Shown here: positions 48,729 through 57,198 of the stretch, piece after piece
How the letters are laid out: every line of letters starts with the position of its first letter
Position numbering within the stretch: position 1 is the stretch's first letter
Notes under the pieces: generated by a model
The model's database searches: none
The model's input: only the letters and a program-made list of their open reading frames with translations
What the model was told of the DNA's origin: nothing
Made by a program: the position numbers and the translations under genes
NCBI GenBank assembly: GCA_938015525.1
Contig: CALLPC010000002.1
Span: forward strand, 124,001 to 188,000
DNA length: 64,000 bases
Source of the DNA: an uncultured Dehalococcoidia bacterium
Lineage (GTDB): Bacteria; Chloroflexota; Dehalococcoidia; Tepidiformales; Tepidiformaceae
Direction of reading: 5' to 3'

Positions 48729-51425
48729 ATGAGCACCCCCCCGCGCACCTCCGACGAAATCCGCGACGCGTTCGTTGCGTTCTTCCGCGACCGCGGCCAC
48801 GTCCTCCTTCCCCCATGGCCGCTCGTCCCCATCGGCGACCCGTCCTCCATGTTCACCTCGGCCGGCATGCAGCAGTTCAAGCCCCAGTTCATGGGCGAAG
48901 AGCCCCCGGCCGCGCCCCGCGTCGTCACCGTCCAGCGCTGCTTCCGCACGACCGACATCGAAGAAGTCGGCGACCTCTCCCACCTCACCGCCTTCGAAAT
49001 GCTCGGCAACTTCAGCTTCGGCGACTACTTCAAGCGCGAAGCCATCCGCTGGGCCTGGGAACTGCTCACGGAGGTCTACTGCCTCGAACCCGCCCGCCTC
49101 CACGCCACCATCTATCTCGACGACGACGACAGCTACGGCTTCTGGCGCGAAGTCGGCCTCCCCGACGACCACATCCACCGCCGCGGCGAGGACCTCAACT
49201 ACTGGTTCTCCTTCCCAAAAGATACCCCCGGCGCGAGCGGCCCCTGCGGCCCCGACAGCGAAATCTACTACGACCTCGACCCCTCCCGAGACCCCGCCGA
49301 GGCCCGCCTCCACACCGGCCCAGATGGCCGCCCCGCCGGCGTCGGCTACAGCGACCGGTTCCTCGAAATCTGGAACCTCGTCTTCATGCAGCTCTACCAG
49401 CACCCCGACGGTCGCCGCACGAACCTCCCCGCACAGAACATCGATACCGGCAGTGGCCTCGAACGCGTCGCCATGGTCCTCCAGGGCAGGCGCTCCGTCT
49501 TCGAAACCGACATCTTCCTCCCCATTCTCGCCGAGGCCCAGGCCGTGGTCGGCGTCGACTATCTCAGCGGGGCCGCATCAGAACTCCAGGCCTACGCCAT
49601 CCGCGCCATGGCCGAGCACTGCCGCGCCGCCACCCTCCTCATCGGCGACGGTGTCGCCCCCAGCAACGAAGGCCGCGGCTACGTCCTCCGCCGCGTCCTC
49701 CGCCGCGCCATCTACTTCGCACGCAAGGTCGGCGTCCGCGAGCCCTTCACCCACCGCCTCGCCGATGCCGCCATCAGCCGCCTCGGCGGCGCCTACCCCC
49801 ACCTCGTCGAAAACCGGCAGTTCATCCAGCGCGCCCTCTCCGCCGAAGAAGAGCGCTTCACCCGCACCATCGAGGCCGGCACCCACCGCCTCGAAGACCT
49901 CCTCGAACGCCTCCGCGCCGCCCATACCACCACCATCCCCGGCGACGAAGCCTTCACCCTCTACGACACCTTCGGCCTCCCCCTCGAACTCACCCGGGAA
50001 ATCGCCGCCGCCGAGGGCTTCACCGTCGACGACGCCGGCTTCCACGCCGCCCTCGAAGCCCAGCGCCGTCGCGCCCGACAGCAGGGCGCCTTCCTCAAAG
50101 GCGAAATCTCCCCGGTCTTCCAGCAGCTGGGCGACGACCACTCCAGCTTCGTCGGCTACACCCACACCGAAGCTGACGCCGCCGTCGTCGCCATCCTCCG
50201 CGGCGGCGCACTCGCCGACCTCCTCACCGAAGGCCAGGATGGCGAGCTCGTCCTCTCCACCACCCCCTTCTACCCCGAGGGCGGCGGCCAGCTCGGCGAC
50301 CGGGGGAACATCGTCACCCCCACCGGCGTCTTCCTCGTCGAAGACACCCAGGCCGCCGGCGGCGCCATCGTCCACCGCGGCCGCGTCACCGAGGGAGAGG
50401 TCCGTGCCGCCCAGCGTGCCACCGCCACCGTCGACCTCCACTGGCGGCGCGGTGCCGCACGCAACCACACCGGCACCCACATCCTCCACGCCGCCCTCCG
50501 CGCCATCCTCGGGACCCACGTCCGGCAGCAGGGCTCGCTGGTCTCCCCCGACCGGCTCCGGTTCGACTTCACCCACCTCGAGCAGACCCCCCGCGAAGCG
50601 CTTGCCGAGGTCCAGCAGCTCGCCAACGAAAAGGTCCGCCACGACCTCGAAGTCCAGTGGCGTACCACCGGCTACCGCCAGGCCATCGAATCCGGCGCCC
50701 TCGCATTCTTCGGCGATAAGTACGGCAGCGAAGTCCGCGTCGTCGAAATCCGCGAAGACGGCCACGTCTTCAGCGCCGAGCTCTGCGGCGGCACCCACGT
50801 CCACCACACCGGCGAAATCGGCTTCATCCACATCATCCGGGAAGGCGCCGTCGCCGCCGGCACCCGCCGCATCGAAGCCGTCACCGGCCGCGCCGCCGAG
50901 GCCTACCTCCTCGAGCAGCAGGAGCGCCTCTACCGCCTCGCCGACCGGCTCAACACCTCCCCCGCCGAGCTCGAGGACCGCATCGATGCCCTCCAGTCCG
51001 AGCTCGAACGCCTCCGAAGGCAGGCCGACCAGCTCGCCCGCGTCCAGGCCGCTGCCGTCGCCGAAAGCCTCGCCGGCACCGCCCGGCCCGTCGGCGAGGC
51101 CCGCCTCGTCGTCGCCCGCGTCGATGCCCTCAGCCAGGACGTCCTCCGCGACATCGCCGACCGTGTCCGCGCCCGGCTCAAGTCCGCCCTCGTCATCCTC
51201 GGCGCCGATATCGAGGGCCGGCCCGCCTTCCTGGCCGCCGCCACCCCCGACCTCATCGCCCGCGGCGTCCACGCCGGCACCATCATCCGCGCTGTCGCCC
51301 AGGCGGCCGGCGGCGGCGGCGGCGGCCGGCCCGACCTCGCCCAGGCCGGCGCAAAAGACCCCGCCCGCATCGACGCCGCCCTCGCCGAGGGCGAACGGCT
51401 CGCCATGGAGGCACTCTCCGGGTAA
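48729..51425 (+). CDS. alaS: Alanine-tRNA ligase
   Basis: This 898-residue class II synthetase has motif 1-2 blocks near the N-terminus (PSSMFTSAGMQQFKPQF, VQRCFRTTDIEEVGD), SGPCGPDSEIYYDLD, the editing-site HTGTH (RNHTGTHILHAAL) and CGGTHV, and a C-terminal coiled coil plus DHHA1-type domain. It is the first gene of the plus-strand run. ATG 48729 is preferred because of the promoter position; ATG 48714 overlaps the -10. Confidence 0.95.
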   Translation: MSTPPRTSDEIRDAFVAFFRDRGHVLLPPWPLVPIGDPSSMFTSAGMQQFKPQFMGEEPPAAPRVVTVQRCFRTTDIEEVGDLSHLTAFEMLGNFSFGDYFKREAIRWAWELLTEVYCLEPARLHATIYLDDDDSYGFWREVGLPDDHIHRRGEDLNYWFSFPKDTPGASGPCGPDSEIYYDLDPSRDPAEARLHTGPDGRPAGVGYSDRFLEIWNLVFMQLYQHPDGRRTNLPAQNIDTGSGLERVAMVLQGRRSVFETDIFLPILAEAQAVVGVDYLSGAASELQAYAIRAMAEHCRAATLLIGDGVAPSNEGRGYVLRRVLRRAIYFARKVGVREPFTHRLADAAISRLGGAYPHLVENRQFIQRALSAEEERFTRTIEAGTHRLEDLLERLRAAHTTTIPGDEAFTLYDTFGLPLELTREIAAAEGFTVDDAGFHAALEAQRRRARQQGAFLKGEISPVFQQLGDDHSSFVGYTHTEADAAVVAILRGGALADLLTEGQDGELVLSTTPFYPEGGGQLGDRGNIVTPTGVFLVEDTQAAGGAIVHRGRVTEGEVRAAQRATATVDLHWRRGAARNHTGTHILHAALRAILGTHVRQQGSLVSPDRLRFDFTHLEQTPREALAEVQQLANEKVRHDLEVQWRTTGYRQAIESGALAFFGDKYGSEVRVVEIREDGHVFSAELCGGTHVHHTGEIGFIHIIREGAVAAGTRRIEAVTGRAAEAYLLEQQERLYRLADRLNTSPAELEDRIDALQSELERLRRQADQLARVQAAAVAESLAGTARPVGEARLVVARVDALSQDVLRDIADRVRARLKSALVILGADIEGRPAFLAAATPDLIARGVHAGTIIRAVAQAAGGGGGGRPDLAQAGAKDPARIDAALAEGERLAMEALSG

Positions 51426-51461
51426 CCGCCGGTCCGCCGTGCTCCGAAGGGAGGCCGCACG

Positions 51462-52985
51462 CTGACGAACGCACCACCCCCACAGGACGCTCCGCCAGCC
51501 GAATCAGCCGAAAGCCTCGCCGCCGTCGTCCTCGTCGACCGAACCGACGACATCGCCGCCATCTGCGGCCGCCTCGACACCGCCCCCTCCTGGGCGGTCG
51601 TCATCCACGCCCCCGATGGCAACCGCCACCTCACCACAGAGCTCGGCATGCGCCGCCTCGTCCGCCACGCCGACGAGACCGGTCGGGTCATCGCCATCGC
51701 CACCCGCTCCCGCACCCTCGCCGAACGCGCCCGCCAGGCCGGCCTCCCCGTCGCCCGCCGCCCCCATCAGGTCCGCTGGGACGCCGGCGGGAAATACGTC
51801 CTCCGCCTCGGGCCGCTCACCCTCGTCGCCCCGGCCGTCGGCCGCTTCGTGCAGGTCGCCGTCATCGTCGGCATCGCCGCCGTCGCGCTCTTCCTCCTGC
51901 TCACCATGGCGCCCGCCGGTACCGTCATCGCCTATCCCCCTTCCGAGACCCTCGCCGAGACGGTGACCGTCACCATCGTGCGGGACCTCGCCGACCCCGA
52001 TTGGGACGCACCCCGCCTCCCCGCCGTTACCGTCTCCGCAACCCGCTCCTACACCCTGGCCGTGCCGGCCACCGGCACCGTTCGCGTCGGCGTCGGCTAC
52101 GCCCGCGCCCCGGTCGTCATCACCAACGCAACCGCAGCCGATGTCGTCGTTGCCGCCGGCACCGCCCTCCTCGGCGGCCCCGACTTCCTCGATTTCGAGC
52201 TTGAGTCCGATGTCACCGTGCCCCGCAACGGGACCGCCACCGCCACCGTCATCGCCCGCCAGCCCGGCGAACGCCACAACCTCCCTGCCAACACCATCAC
52301 CGGCTGGTTCGAAGAGCGCTACCGCTTCCTCGCGGTCAACAACCCCGAACCGGCCTCCGGCGGCACGAGCGAGCCGCGCCCCTCGCCCTCGGAAGCCGAC
52401 GTCATCGCCATTCGTCAGCTCGCCGCATCCCTCGCCGACGCCGATGAGGTCCGCGCCGACCTCGCCGCTGCCCGGCCGCATGACGCCGTCTTCCTCCGGA
52501 CGGCATCCGTGAAGACTGACCTCGGCACGCCGCGCCCGCCCATCGGCACTCCCTCCCCCGTCCTCCTCCTCGACGTGACCGTCGAAGTCTCCGCCCTCGC
52601 CGTGCCCTCGGCAGCGCTCGAATCGCTCGCCCGCCGCGTCCTCCTGCCCGCAGGCAGCGAAGGCGACCTCCTGCCCGGTACCGTCCGGGCCAGCGAAACC
52701 GGCGCCAGCCAGTATGCGCCCGACGCCGACGCCTTCACCGCCACCCTCCGCATCACCGCCGAGTTCGCCCGCGGCCTCACGGCCGCCGCCATCGAAGACG
52801 CCGTTCGGGGCCGCCGCCCCTCGGAAGCGAAGTCGATTCTCCGGGAGCGGTATGCTATTGAAGAAGCAGACGTGCGCGTCGTCCCCGGCTGGGCCCCCTT
52901 CCTGCCCCGCTTCGGATTCCGCCTCGACGTGCGGCTCGCCGCACCGCAGGACGCAGCCCGCGCCGCGTCGCCCTCCCGCGAATGA
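51462..52985 (+). CDS. Membrane-anchored baseplate-J-like domain protein, apparent CTG start
   Basis: This 507-residue protein has an N-terminal soluble domain (15-115), a single transmembrane helix (about 128-150, VAVIVGIAAVALFLLLTMA), then an extracytoplasmic beta-rich region resembling the bacterial baseplate J-like family (VVITNATAADVVVAAGTAL, DVTVPRNGTATATVIA, GERHNLPANTITG). The frame is open and coding-like from 51426, but the only in-frame initiation candidates are CTG 51462, seven bases after GGGAGG, and ATG 51648 with a weak site. The CTG is preferred. The function is unknown. The stop overlaps the ruvX ATG. Confidence 0.72.
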   Translation: MTNAPPPQDAPPAESAESLAAVVLVDRTDDIAAICGRLDTAPSWAVVIHAPDGNRHLTTELGMRRLVRHADETGRVIAIATRSRTLAERARQAGLPVARRPHQVRWDAGGKYVLRLGPLTLVAPAVGRFVQVAVIVGIAAVALFLLLTMAPAGTVIAYPPSETLAETVTVTIVRDLADPDWDAPRLPAVTVSATRSYTLAVPATGTVRVGVGYARAPVVITNATAADVVVAAGTALLGGPDFLDFELESDVTVPRNGTATATVIARQPGERHNLPANTITGWFEERYRFLAVNNPEPASGGTSEPRPSPSEADVIAIRQLAASLADADEVRADLAAARPHDAVFLRTASVKTDLGTPRPPIGTPSPVLLLDVTVEVSALAVPSAALESLARRVLLPAGSEGDLLPGTVRASETGASQYAPDADAFTATLRITAEFARGLTAAAIEDAVRGRRPSEAKSILRERYAIEEADVRVVPGWAPFLPRFGFRLDVRLAAPQDAARAASPSRE

Positions 52986-53419
52986 ACGTGCCGCCCCCAG
53001 CCGCCCCTCCACGCATCCTCGCGCTCGACCCCGGCGAAGCCCGGATCGGCGTCGCCCTCTCCGATGAGCTCGGCATGCTCGCCCATCCCCGGCCGGCCAT
53101 CCCTGGCCGCGACCGCCACGCCGCCCTCCGGGCCATCGCCGCCATCGTCGCCGCCGAAAACGTCCGCGAAGTCATCGTCGGCCTCCCCCTCTCCCTCTCG
53201 GGCGAGCGCGGCCCACAGGCGCGCGCCGTCGAAGCGTTCATCGCCGACCTCCGCCGTGCCCTTCCCATCCCCGTCCGCACCGCCGACGAGCGGCTCACCA
53301 CCGCCCAGGCCATGCGACAGGCCCCCTCGGCCGCCCGCCGCCGCGACGGCACCATCGATTCCCTCGCCGCGGCCCTCCTCCTCCAGGCCGAACTCGATGC
53401 CCGCCGGGGTGCCGCCTGA
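52982..53419 (+). CDS. ruvX: RuvX/YqgF-type pre-16S rRNA nuclease
   Basis: This 145-residue RNase-H-like protein has ILALDPGEARIGVALSD with the catalytic Asp, VIVGLPLSLSGERGPQA and the C-terminal DERLTTAQA and RRDGTIDSLAAALLLQ. Members mature the 5' end of 16S rRNA. The ATG overlaps the upstream TGA, and one base overlaps mltG. Confidence 0.92.
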   Translation: MNVPPPAAPPRILALDPGEARIGVALSDELGMLAHPRPAIPGRDRHAALRAIAAIVAAENVREVIVGLPLSLSGERGPQARAVEAFIADLRRALPIPVRTADERLTTAQAMRQAPSAARRRDGTIDSLAAALLLQAELDARRGAA

Positions 53420-54510
53420 TGCACCGTCCCGTCACCCCGTTCGCTGCCGCCGGGCTGGCCCTCGCCGTTCTCGTGACGCTCCTCGCCGCCTGGCTCATTG
53501 CCGGCAGCCCGGCCTCCGTCCGCAGCAAGCTCCCGCCCCCAGGCCCGGCACCATCGCCCGCGGCCGACGCATCGCCCGTGCCCTTCACCCTCGAACGCGG
53601 CGCCTCCGCCGGCCAGGTCGGCCGCCGCCTCGAACAGCTCGGCATCATCCGCTCCGGCCGCCAGTTCGAACTCCTCGCCCGCCTCACCGGTCTCCAGGGC
53701 AGCCTCAGCGCCGGCGATTACCTCCTCCCGCGCGGTATCAGTGCCCTCACCGCCCTCCACCTCCTCACCGTCAAAGACCCCGTGCCCGTCCTCCGCGTCA
53801 CCTTCCCGGAAGGCCTCCGCATCGAAGAGATGGCCGTCCTCGCCGAGCAGGCCGGCTTCGGCCCGCGCGATGAGTTTCTTGCCGCCGCGGCGCGGGCCAA
53901 GCTCCCGCCCGGCCTCGCCGAATACCTCCCCCCGGGTGCCGACCTCCAGGGCTACCTCTTCCCCGATACCTACATCATGCCCATCGGCTCCACCATGGAT
54001 GACCTCGTCGCCTACATGGTCCGGACGCTCGACCAGCGCTTCACGCCCGAGCTCCGCACGGCTGCCGCAGCTCGCGGCCTCGACCCCCACCAGGCCCTCA
54101 CCCTCGCCTCCATCGTCGAGCGCGAGGCCGTCATCCCGGCAGAGCGCCCCCTCATCGCAGGCGTCTTTTATAACCGCCTCGCCGCCGGCGACCGCCTCGG
54201 CGCCGACCCCACCGTCCAGTTCGCCGTCGCCCTCGACCCCGCTTCCGTCCAGCGCTACGGCTGGTGGAAAAAAGAGCTCACCATCGTCGATCTCGAAACT
54301 CCCTCGCCCTACAACACCCGCCTCTTCCCCGGTCTCCCGCCCGGGCCCATCGCCTGCCCCGGCCTCGCCTCCATCGAAGCCGTCGCCTACCCGGAAAAAA
54401 CCGACTACTACTACTTCGTCGCCGATGCCCGGAAGGGCGACGGCTCCCACGTCTTCGCCGTCACCTTCGCCGAGCACGAGCGCAACATCGCACTCTACGG
54501 GTCACCATGA
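53419..54510 (+). CDS. mltG: Endolytic murein transglycosylase MltG
   Basis: This 363-residue protein has an N-terminal transmembrane anchor (10-29), a Pro-rich linker, a LysM-like region (55-125) and the YceG catalytic domain with LQGYLFPDTY, Glu234 in LASIVEREAV, VFYNRLAAGDRLGADPTVQ and PSPYNTRLFPGLPPGPI. It cuts nascent peptidoglycan at the membrane, so the organism very probably has murein. Confidence 0.93.
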   Translation: MHRPVTPFAAAGLALAVLVTLLAAWLIAGSPASVRSKLPPPGPAPSPAADASPVPFTLERGASAGQVGRRLEQLGIIRSGRQFELLARLTGLQGSLSAGDYLLPRGISALTALHLLTVKDPVPVLRVTFPEGLRIEEMAVLAEQAGFGPRDEFLAAAARAKLPPGLAEYLPPGADLQGYLFPDTYIMPIGSTMDDLVAYMVRTLDQRFTPELRTAAAARGLDPHQALTLASIVEREAVIPAERPLIAGVFYNRLAAGDRLGADPTVQFAVALDPASVQRYGWWKKELTIVDLETPSPYNTRLFPGLPPGPIACPGLASIEAVAYPEKTDYYYFVADARKGDGSHVFAVTFAEHERNIALYGSP

Positions 54511-55346
54511 GCCGTCGCGTCGGCATCATCGGGCACCCCGTGGGCCACAGCCTCTCCCCGGCCTTCCAGCAGGCCGCCTTCTCCCATTCCGGCCTCGATG
54601 TGGTCTACGAACGCTGGGAGACGCCGCTCACTAGCCTCCCGGACCGGGTCGCCTCCCTCCGCGCGCCCGAAGTGCTCGGCGCCAACGTCACGGTCCCCCA
54701 CAAAGAACACGTCATTCCCCTCCTCGATGAAGTTGGCGGCCTCGCTGCCCGTGCCGGTGCCGTCAACACCATCGTCAACCGTGAAGGCCGCCTCTTCGGC
54801 TTCAACACCGATGGACCCGGCTTCATCGCTGCCCTTCGCAACGAAGCCGCCTTCGAACCCGCCGGCCGCTCCTTTCTGCTCCTCGGCGCCGGCGGCGCCG
54901 CCCGCGGCATCGCGCTCGCACTCCTCGAAGCCCGCGCCACGGTCGATATCTGGAACCGAACCCCCGGTCGCGCCGTTGCGCTCGCCCGCGACCTCGGCGC
55001 ACCCGCCCGCGCCCTCGCCGACCCCCCGCACCTCGCCAGCTACGATTGCCTCGTGAACTGCACCACGGTCGGCATGGAAGGCGGCCCCGACCCCCGCGGT
55101 CTGCCCTGCCCGCTCGAAACTGCCGGCCCCGCCCTCCTCGTCGTCGATATCGTCTACACGCCCCGGGAGACCCCGCTCCTCCGACGCGCTGCCGCCCGCG
55201 GTCTCCGCACCCTTGGCGGCCTCCCCATGCTCATCTACCAGGGCGCCCTCGCCTTCGAACTCTGGACCGGCATCCCCGCTCCCGTCGATGTCATGTTCCG
55301 CGCCGCCGAAAACGAACTCGCCCGCCGCGAAGGGGCCGCCCCGTGA
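54507..55346 (+). CDS. aroE: Shikimate dehydrogenase
   Basis: This 279-residue protein has the substrate-binding GHPVGHSLSPAF, the catalytic Lys in NVTVPHKEHV, Asp in GFNTDGPGF, and the NADP site LLLGAGGAARGIALAL followed by WNRTPGRA. It reduces 3-dehydroshikimate. The ATG overlaps the mltG TGA, and its own TGA overlaps the next GTG. Confidence 0.94.
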   Translation: MSRRVGIIGHPVGHSLSPAFQQAAFSHSGLDVVYERWETPLTSLPDRVASLRAPEVLGANVTVPHKEHVIPLLDEVGGLAARAGAVNTIVNREGRLFGFNTDGPGFIAALRNEAAFEPAGRSFLLLGAGGAARGIALALLEARATVDIWNRTPGRAVALARDLGAPARALADPPHLASYDCLVNCTTVGMEGGPDPRGLPCPLETAGPALLVVDIVYTPRETPLLRRAAARGLRTLGGLPMLIYQGALAFELWTGIPAPVDVMFRAAENELARREGAAP

Positions 55347-56017
55347 TCCTCCTCGGAATGATCATCGTCACCGCCATCTTCCTCGTCGTCGGCTGGGCCG
55401 TCACCACCGAGATGCTCCAGCACCGCGCCTGGCGCCGCCGCGTCGCCTCCGGCGATACCGACATCATCGGGGCGCTCATCGAAGAAGCCCTCACCGCCTG
55501 GCGCCGCGCCCGGCCCCCGAAAGGCATAAGCCCGGCCACCTGGGCTGGCGTCCAGTCCGCCCAGCTCATCGCCGTCGAGCCCGACGGCGCCACCCTCTCC
55601 GCCTCCGCCGAGGGCGAATTCCGGACCGAAGGCGGCCGCCGCGTGCAGGTCACCTCCCCGCTCGACGAAGCGGTCGCCATCGCCGCGAGGCTCCTCGACA
55701 TGATGCTGTACGATGTCCCCAACCTCCGCCTCGGCACCGTGCGCGTCGACGTGTACACCACCTTCTCCGAACCCGATGGCACCCTCGCCCAGCGGCCGAT
55801 CCTGACCGTCACCGCCGACCGCGCCATCGCCGAAGGCCTCGCCTGGGAAGCCCTCACGCCCGCCGAGATCCTCGGCCGCTTCCAAGCCCACTACGTTCCC
55901 GACCCCGCCGGCCGCGCCATCCCCATCGAGGTTCCCCCCGTGCCCGGCCGACCCCCCCGCCCCGCCGCCGAGGCCGCCGCCGAATTCACCGCTCAGCGCG
56001 AGCGCCCCACGGAGTAA
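55343..56017 (+). CDS. Uncharacterised membrane-anchored protein in shikimate operon
   Basis: This 224-residue protein starts with GTG in a GTGA overlap with aroE. It has one N-terminal transmembrane helix (3-18), a basic-then-acidic linker, a predicted soluble domain (about 60-195; IAVEPDGATLSASAEGEF, LDMMLYDVPNLRLGTVRVDV) and a Pro/Ala-rich tail. I do not recognise a family. It is fixed between aroE and aroC, followed by two bases and the aroC ATG. ATG 55358 is an alternative start. Confidence 0.75.
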   Translation: MILLGMIIVTAIFLVVGWAVTTEMLQHRAWRRRVASGDTDIIGALIEEALTAWRRARPPKGISPATWAGVQSAQLIAVEPDGATLSASAEGEFRTEGGRRVQVTSPLDEAVAIAARLLDMMLYDVPNLRLGTVRVDVYTTFSEPDGTLAQRPILTVTADRAIAEGLAWEALTPAEILGRFQAHYVPDPAGRAIPIEVPPVPGRPPRPAAEAAAEFTAQRERPTE

Positions 56018-56019
56018 GC

Positions 56020-57198
56020 ATGGGCCACTTCCGCTTCCTCACCGCCGGCGAAAGCCACGGCAAAGGCCTCACGATGGTCATCGAAGGCCTCCCCGCCGGT
56101 CTCCCGCTCTCCGAGGCCGACATCGCCCCCGACCTCGCCCGCAGGCAGGGCGGCTACGGCCGCGGCGGCCGCATGAAAATCGAAAAAGACCACGCCGAGA
56201 TCACCGCCGGCGTTCGCCACGGCCGCACCCTCGGCTCCCCCGTCGCCCTCTGGATCCAGAACCGCGACTGGGTCAACTGGACCGAAAAAATGGCCGTCGA
56301 ACCCGTCCAAACCGAAATCGAGCGCGTGACCCGCGTCCGGCCCGGCCACGCCGACCTCCCCGGCGCCCTCAAATACGGCTTCGATGACGTCCGCAACGTC
56401 CTCGAACGCGCCTCCGCCCGCGAGACCGCCGCCCGCGTCGCCGTCGGGGCCGTCGCCCGTCGCCTCCTCGCCGAATTCGGCATCGAAATCCGCAGCCGCG
56501 TCCTCTCCATCGGTGGAGTCCGCGCCCCCGAACCCGTCGGGCCCATCGACTGGGATGCCGTCGAAGCCAGCCCCGTCCGCTGCGCCGACCCGGCCGCCTC
56601 CCAGGCGATGGTCGCCGCCATCAACGCCGCCAAGCCCGACGGCGACACCCTCGGCGGGGAAATCGAAGTCCGTGCAATCGGCGTCCCCCCCGGCCTCGGC
56701 AGCCACGTCCACTGGGACCGCAAGCTCGATGGCCGCATCGCCCAGGCGATCCTCAGCATCAACGCCTTCAAGGCCGTCGGTCTCGGCCTCGGCTTCGAGG
56801 CCGCCGCCATGCGCGGCTCACAGGTCCACGACGTCATCCTCCCCATCGCCGAATGGCAGGGACGGCCATGGCGCCACGCCACCAACAACGCCGGCGGCAT
56901 CGAAGCCGGCATCACCACCGGCGAAGACATCATCGTCCGCGCCGCCATCAAGCCCATCCCCACGCTCGCCCATCCCCTGCCCTCGGTCGACCTCGACACC
57001 GGCGAAGAAGTCCTCGCCCACTACGAACGCAGCGACGTCTGCGTCGTCCCCGCCGGCGGCGTCGTCGCCGAGGCGATGGTCGCCATCGTCCTCGCCGATG
57101 CCTGGCTCGAAAAATTCGGCGGCGACACCCTCGAAGAAGTCCGCCGCAACCACGACGCCTTCATGGCCACGCTCGGCCCGCGCGCCCGGGGCTCCTGA
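56020..57198 (+). CDS. aroC: Chorismate synthase
   Basis: This 392-residue FMN-dependent enzyme has the first signature TAGESHGKGL, GGRMKIEKDHAEITAGVRHG, RVRPGHADLPGALKYG, RASARETAARVAVGA and NNAGGIEAGITTGEDI. It converts EPSP to chorismate. GGAG lies six bases before the ATG. One base overlaps aroKB. Confidence 0.96.
   Translation: MGHFRFLTAGESHGKGLTMVIEGLPAGLPLSEADIAPDLARRQGGYGRGGRMKIEKDHAEITAGVRHGRTLGSPVALWIQNRDWVNWTEKMAVEPVQTEIERVTRVRPGHADLPGALKYGFDDVRNVLERASARETAARVAVGAVARRLLAEFGIEIRSRVLSIGGVRAPEPVGPIDWDAVEASPVRCADPAASQAMVAAINAAKPDGDTLGGEIEVRAIGVPPGLGSHVHWDRKLDGRIAQAILSINAFKAVGLGLGFEAAAMRGSQVHDVILPIAEWQGRPWRHATNNAGGIEAGITTGEDIIVRAAIKPIPTLAHPLPSVDLDTGEEVLAHYERSDVCVVPAGGVVAEAMVAIVLADAWLEKFGGDTLEEVRRNHDAFMATLGPRARGS

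Noticed and set aside
48775-51465. An 896-codon second frame inside alaS
   Set aside because: It is composed almost entirely of Ser, Pro, Ala and Thr from shifted C-ending codons; alaS in the other frame has all its motifs.
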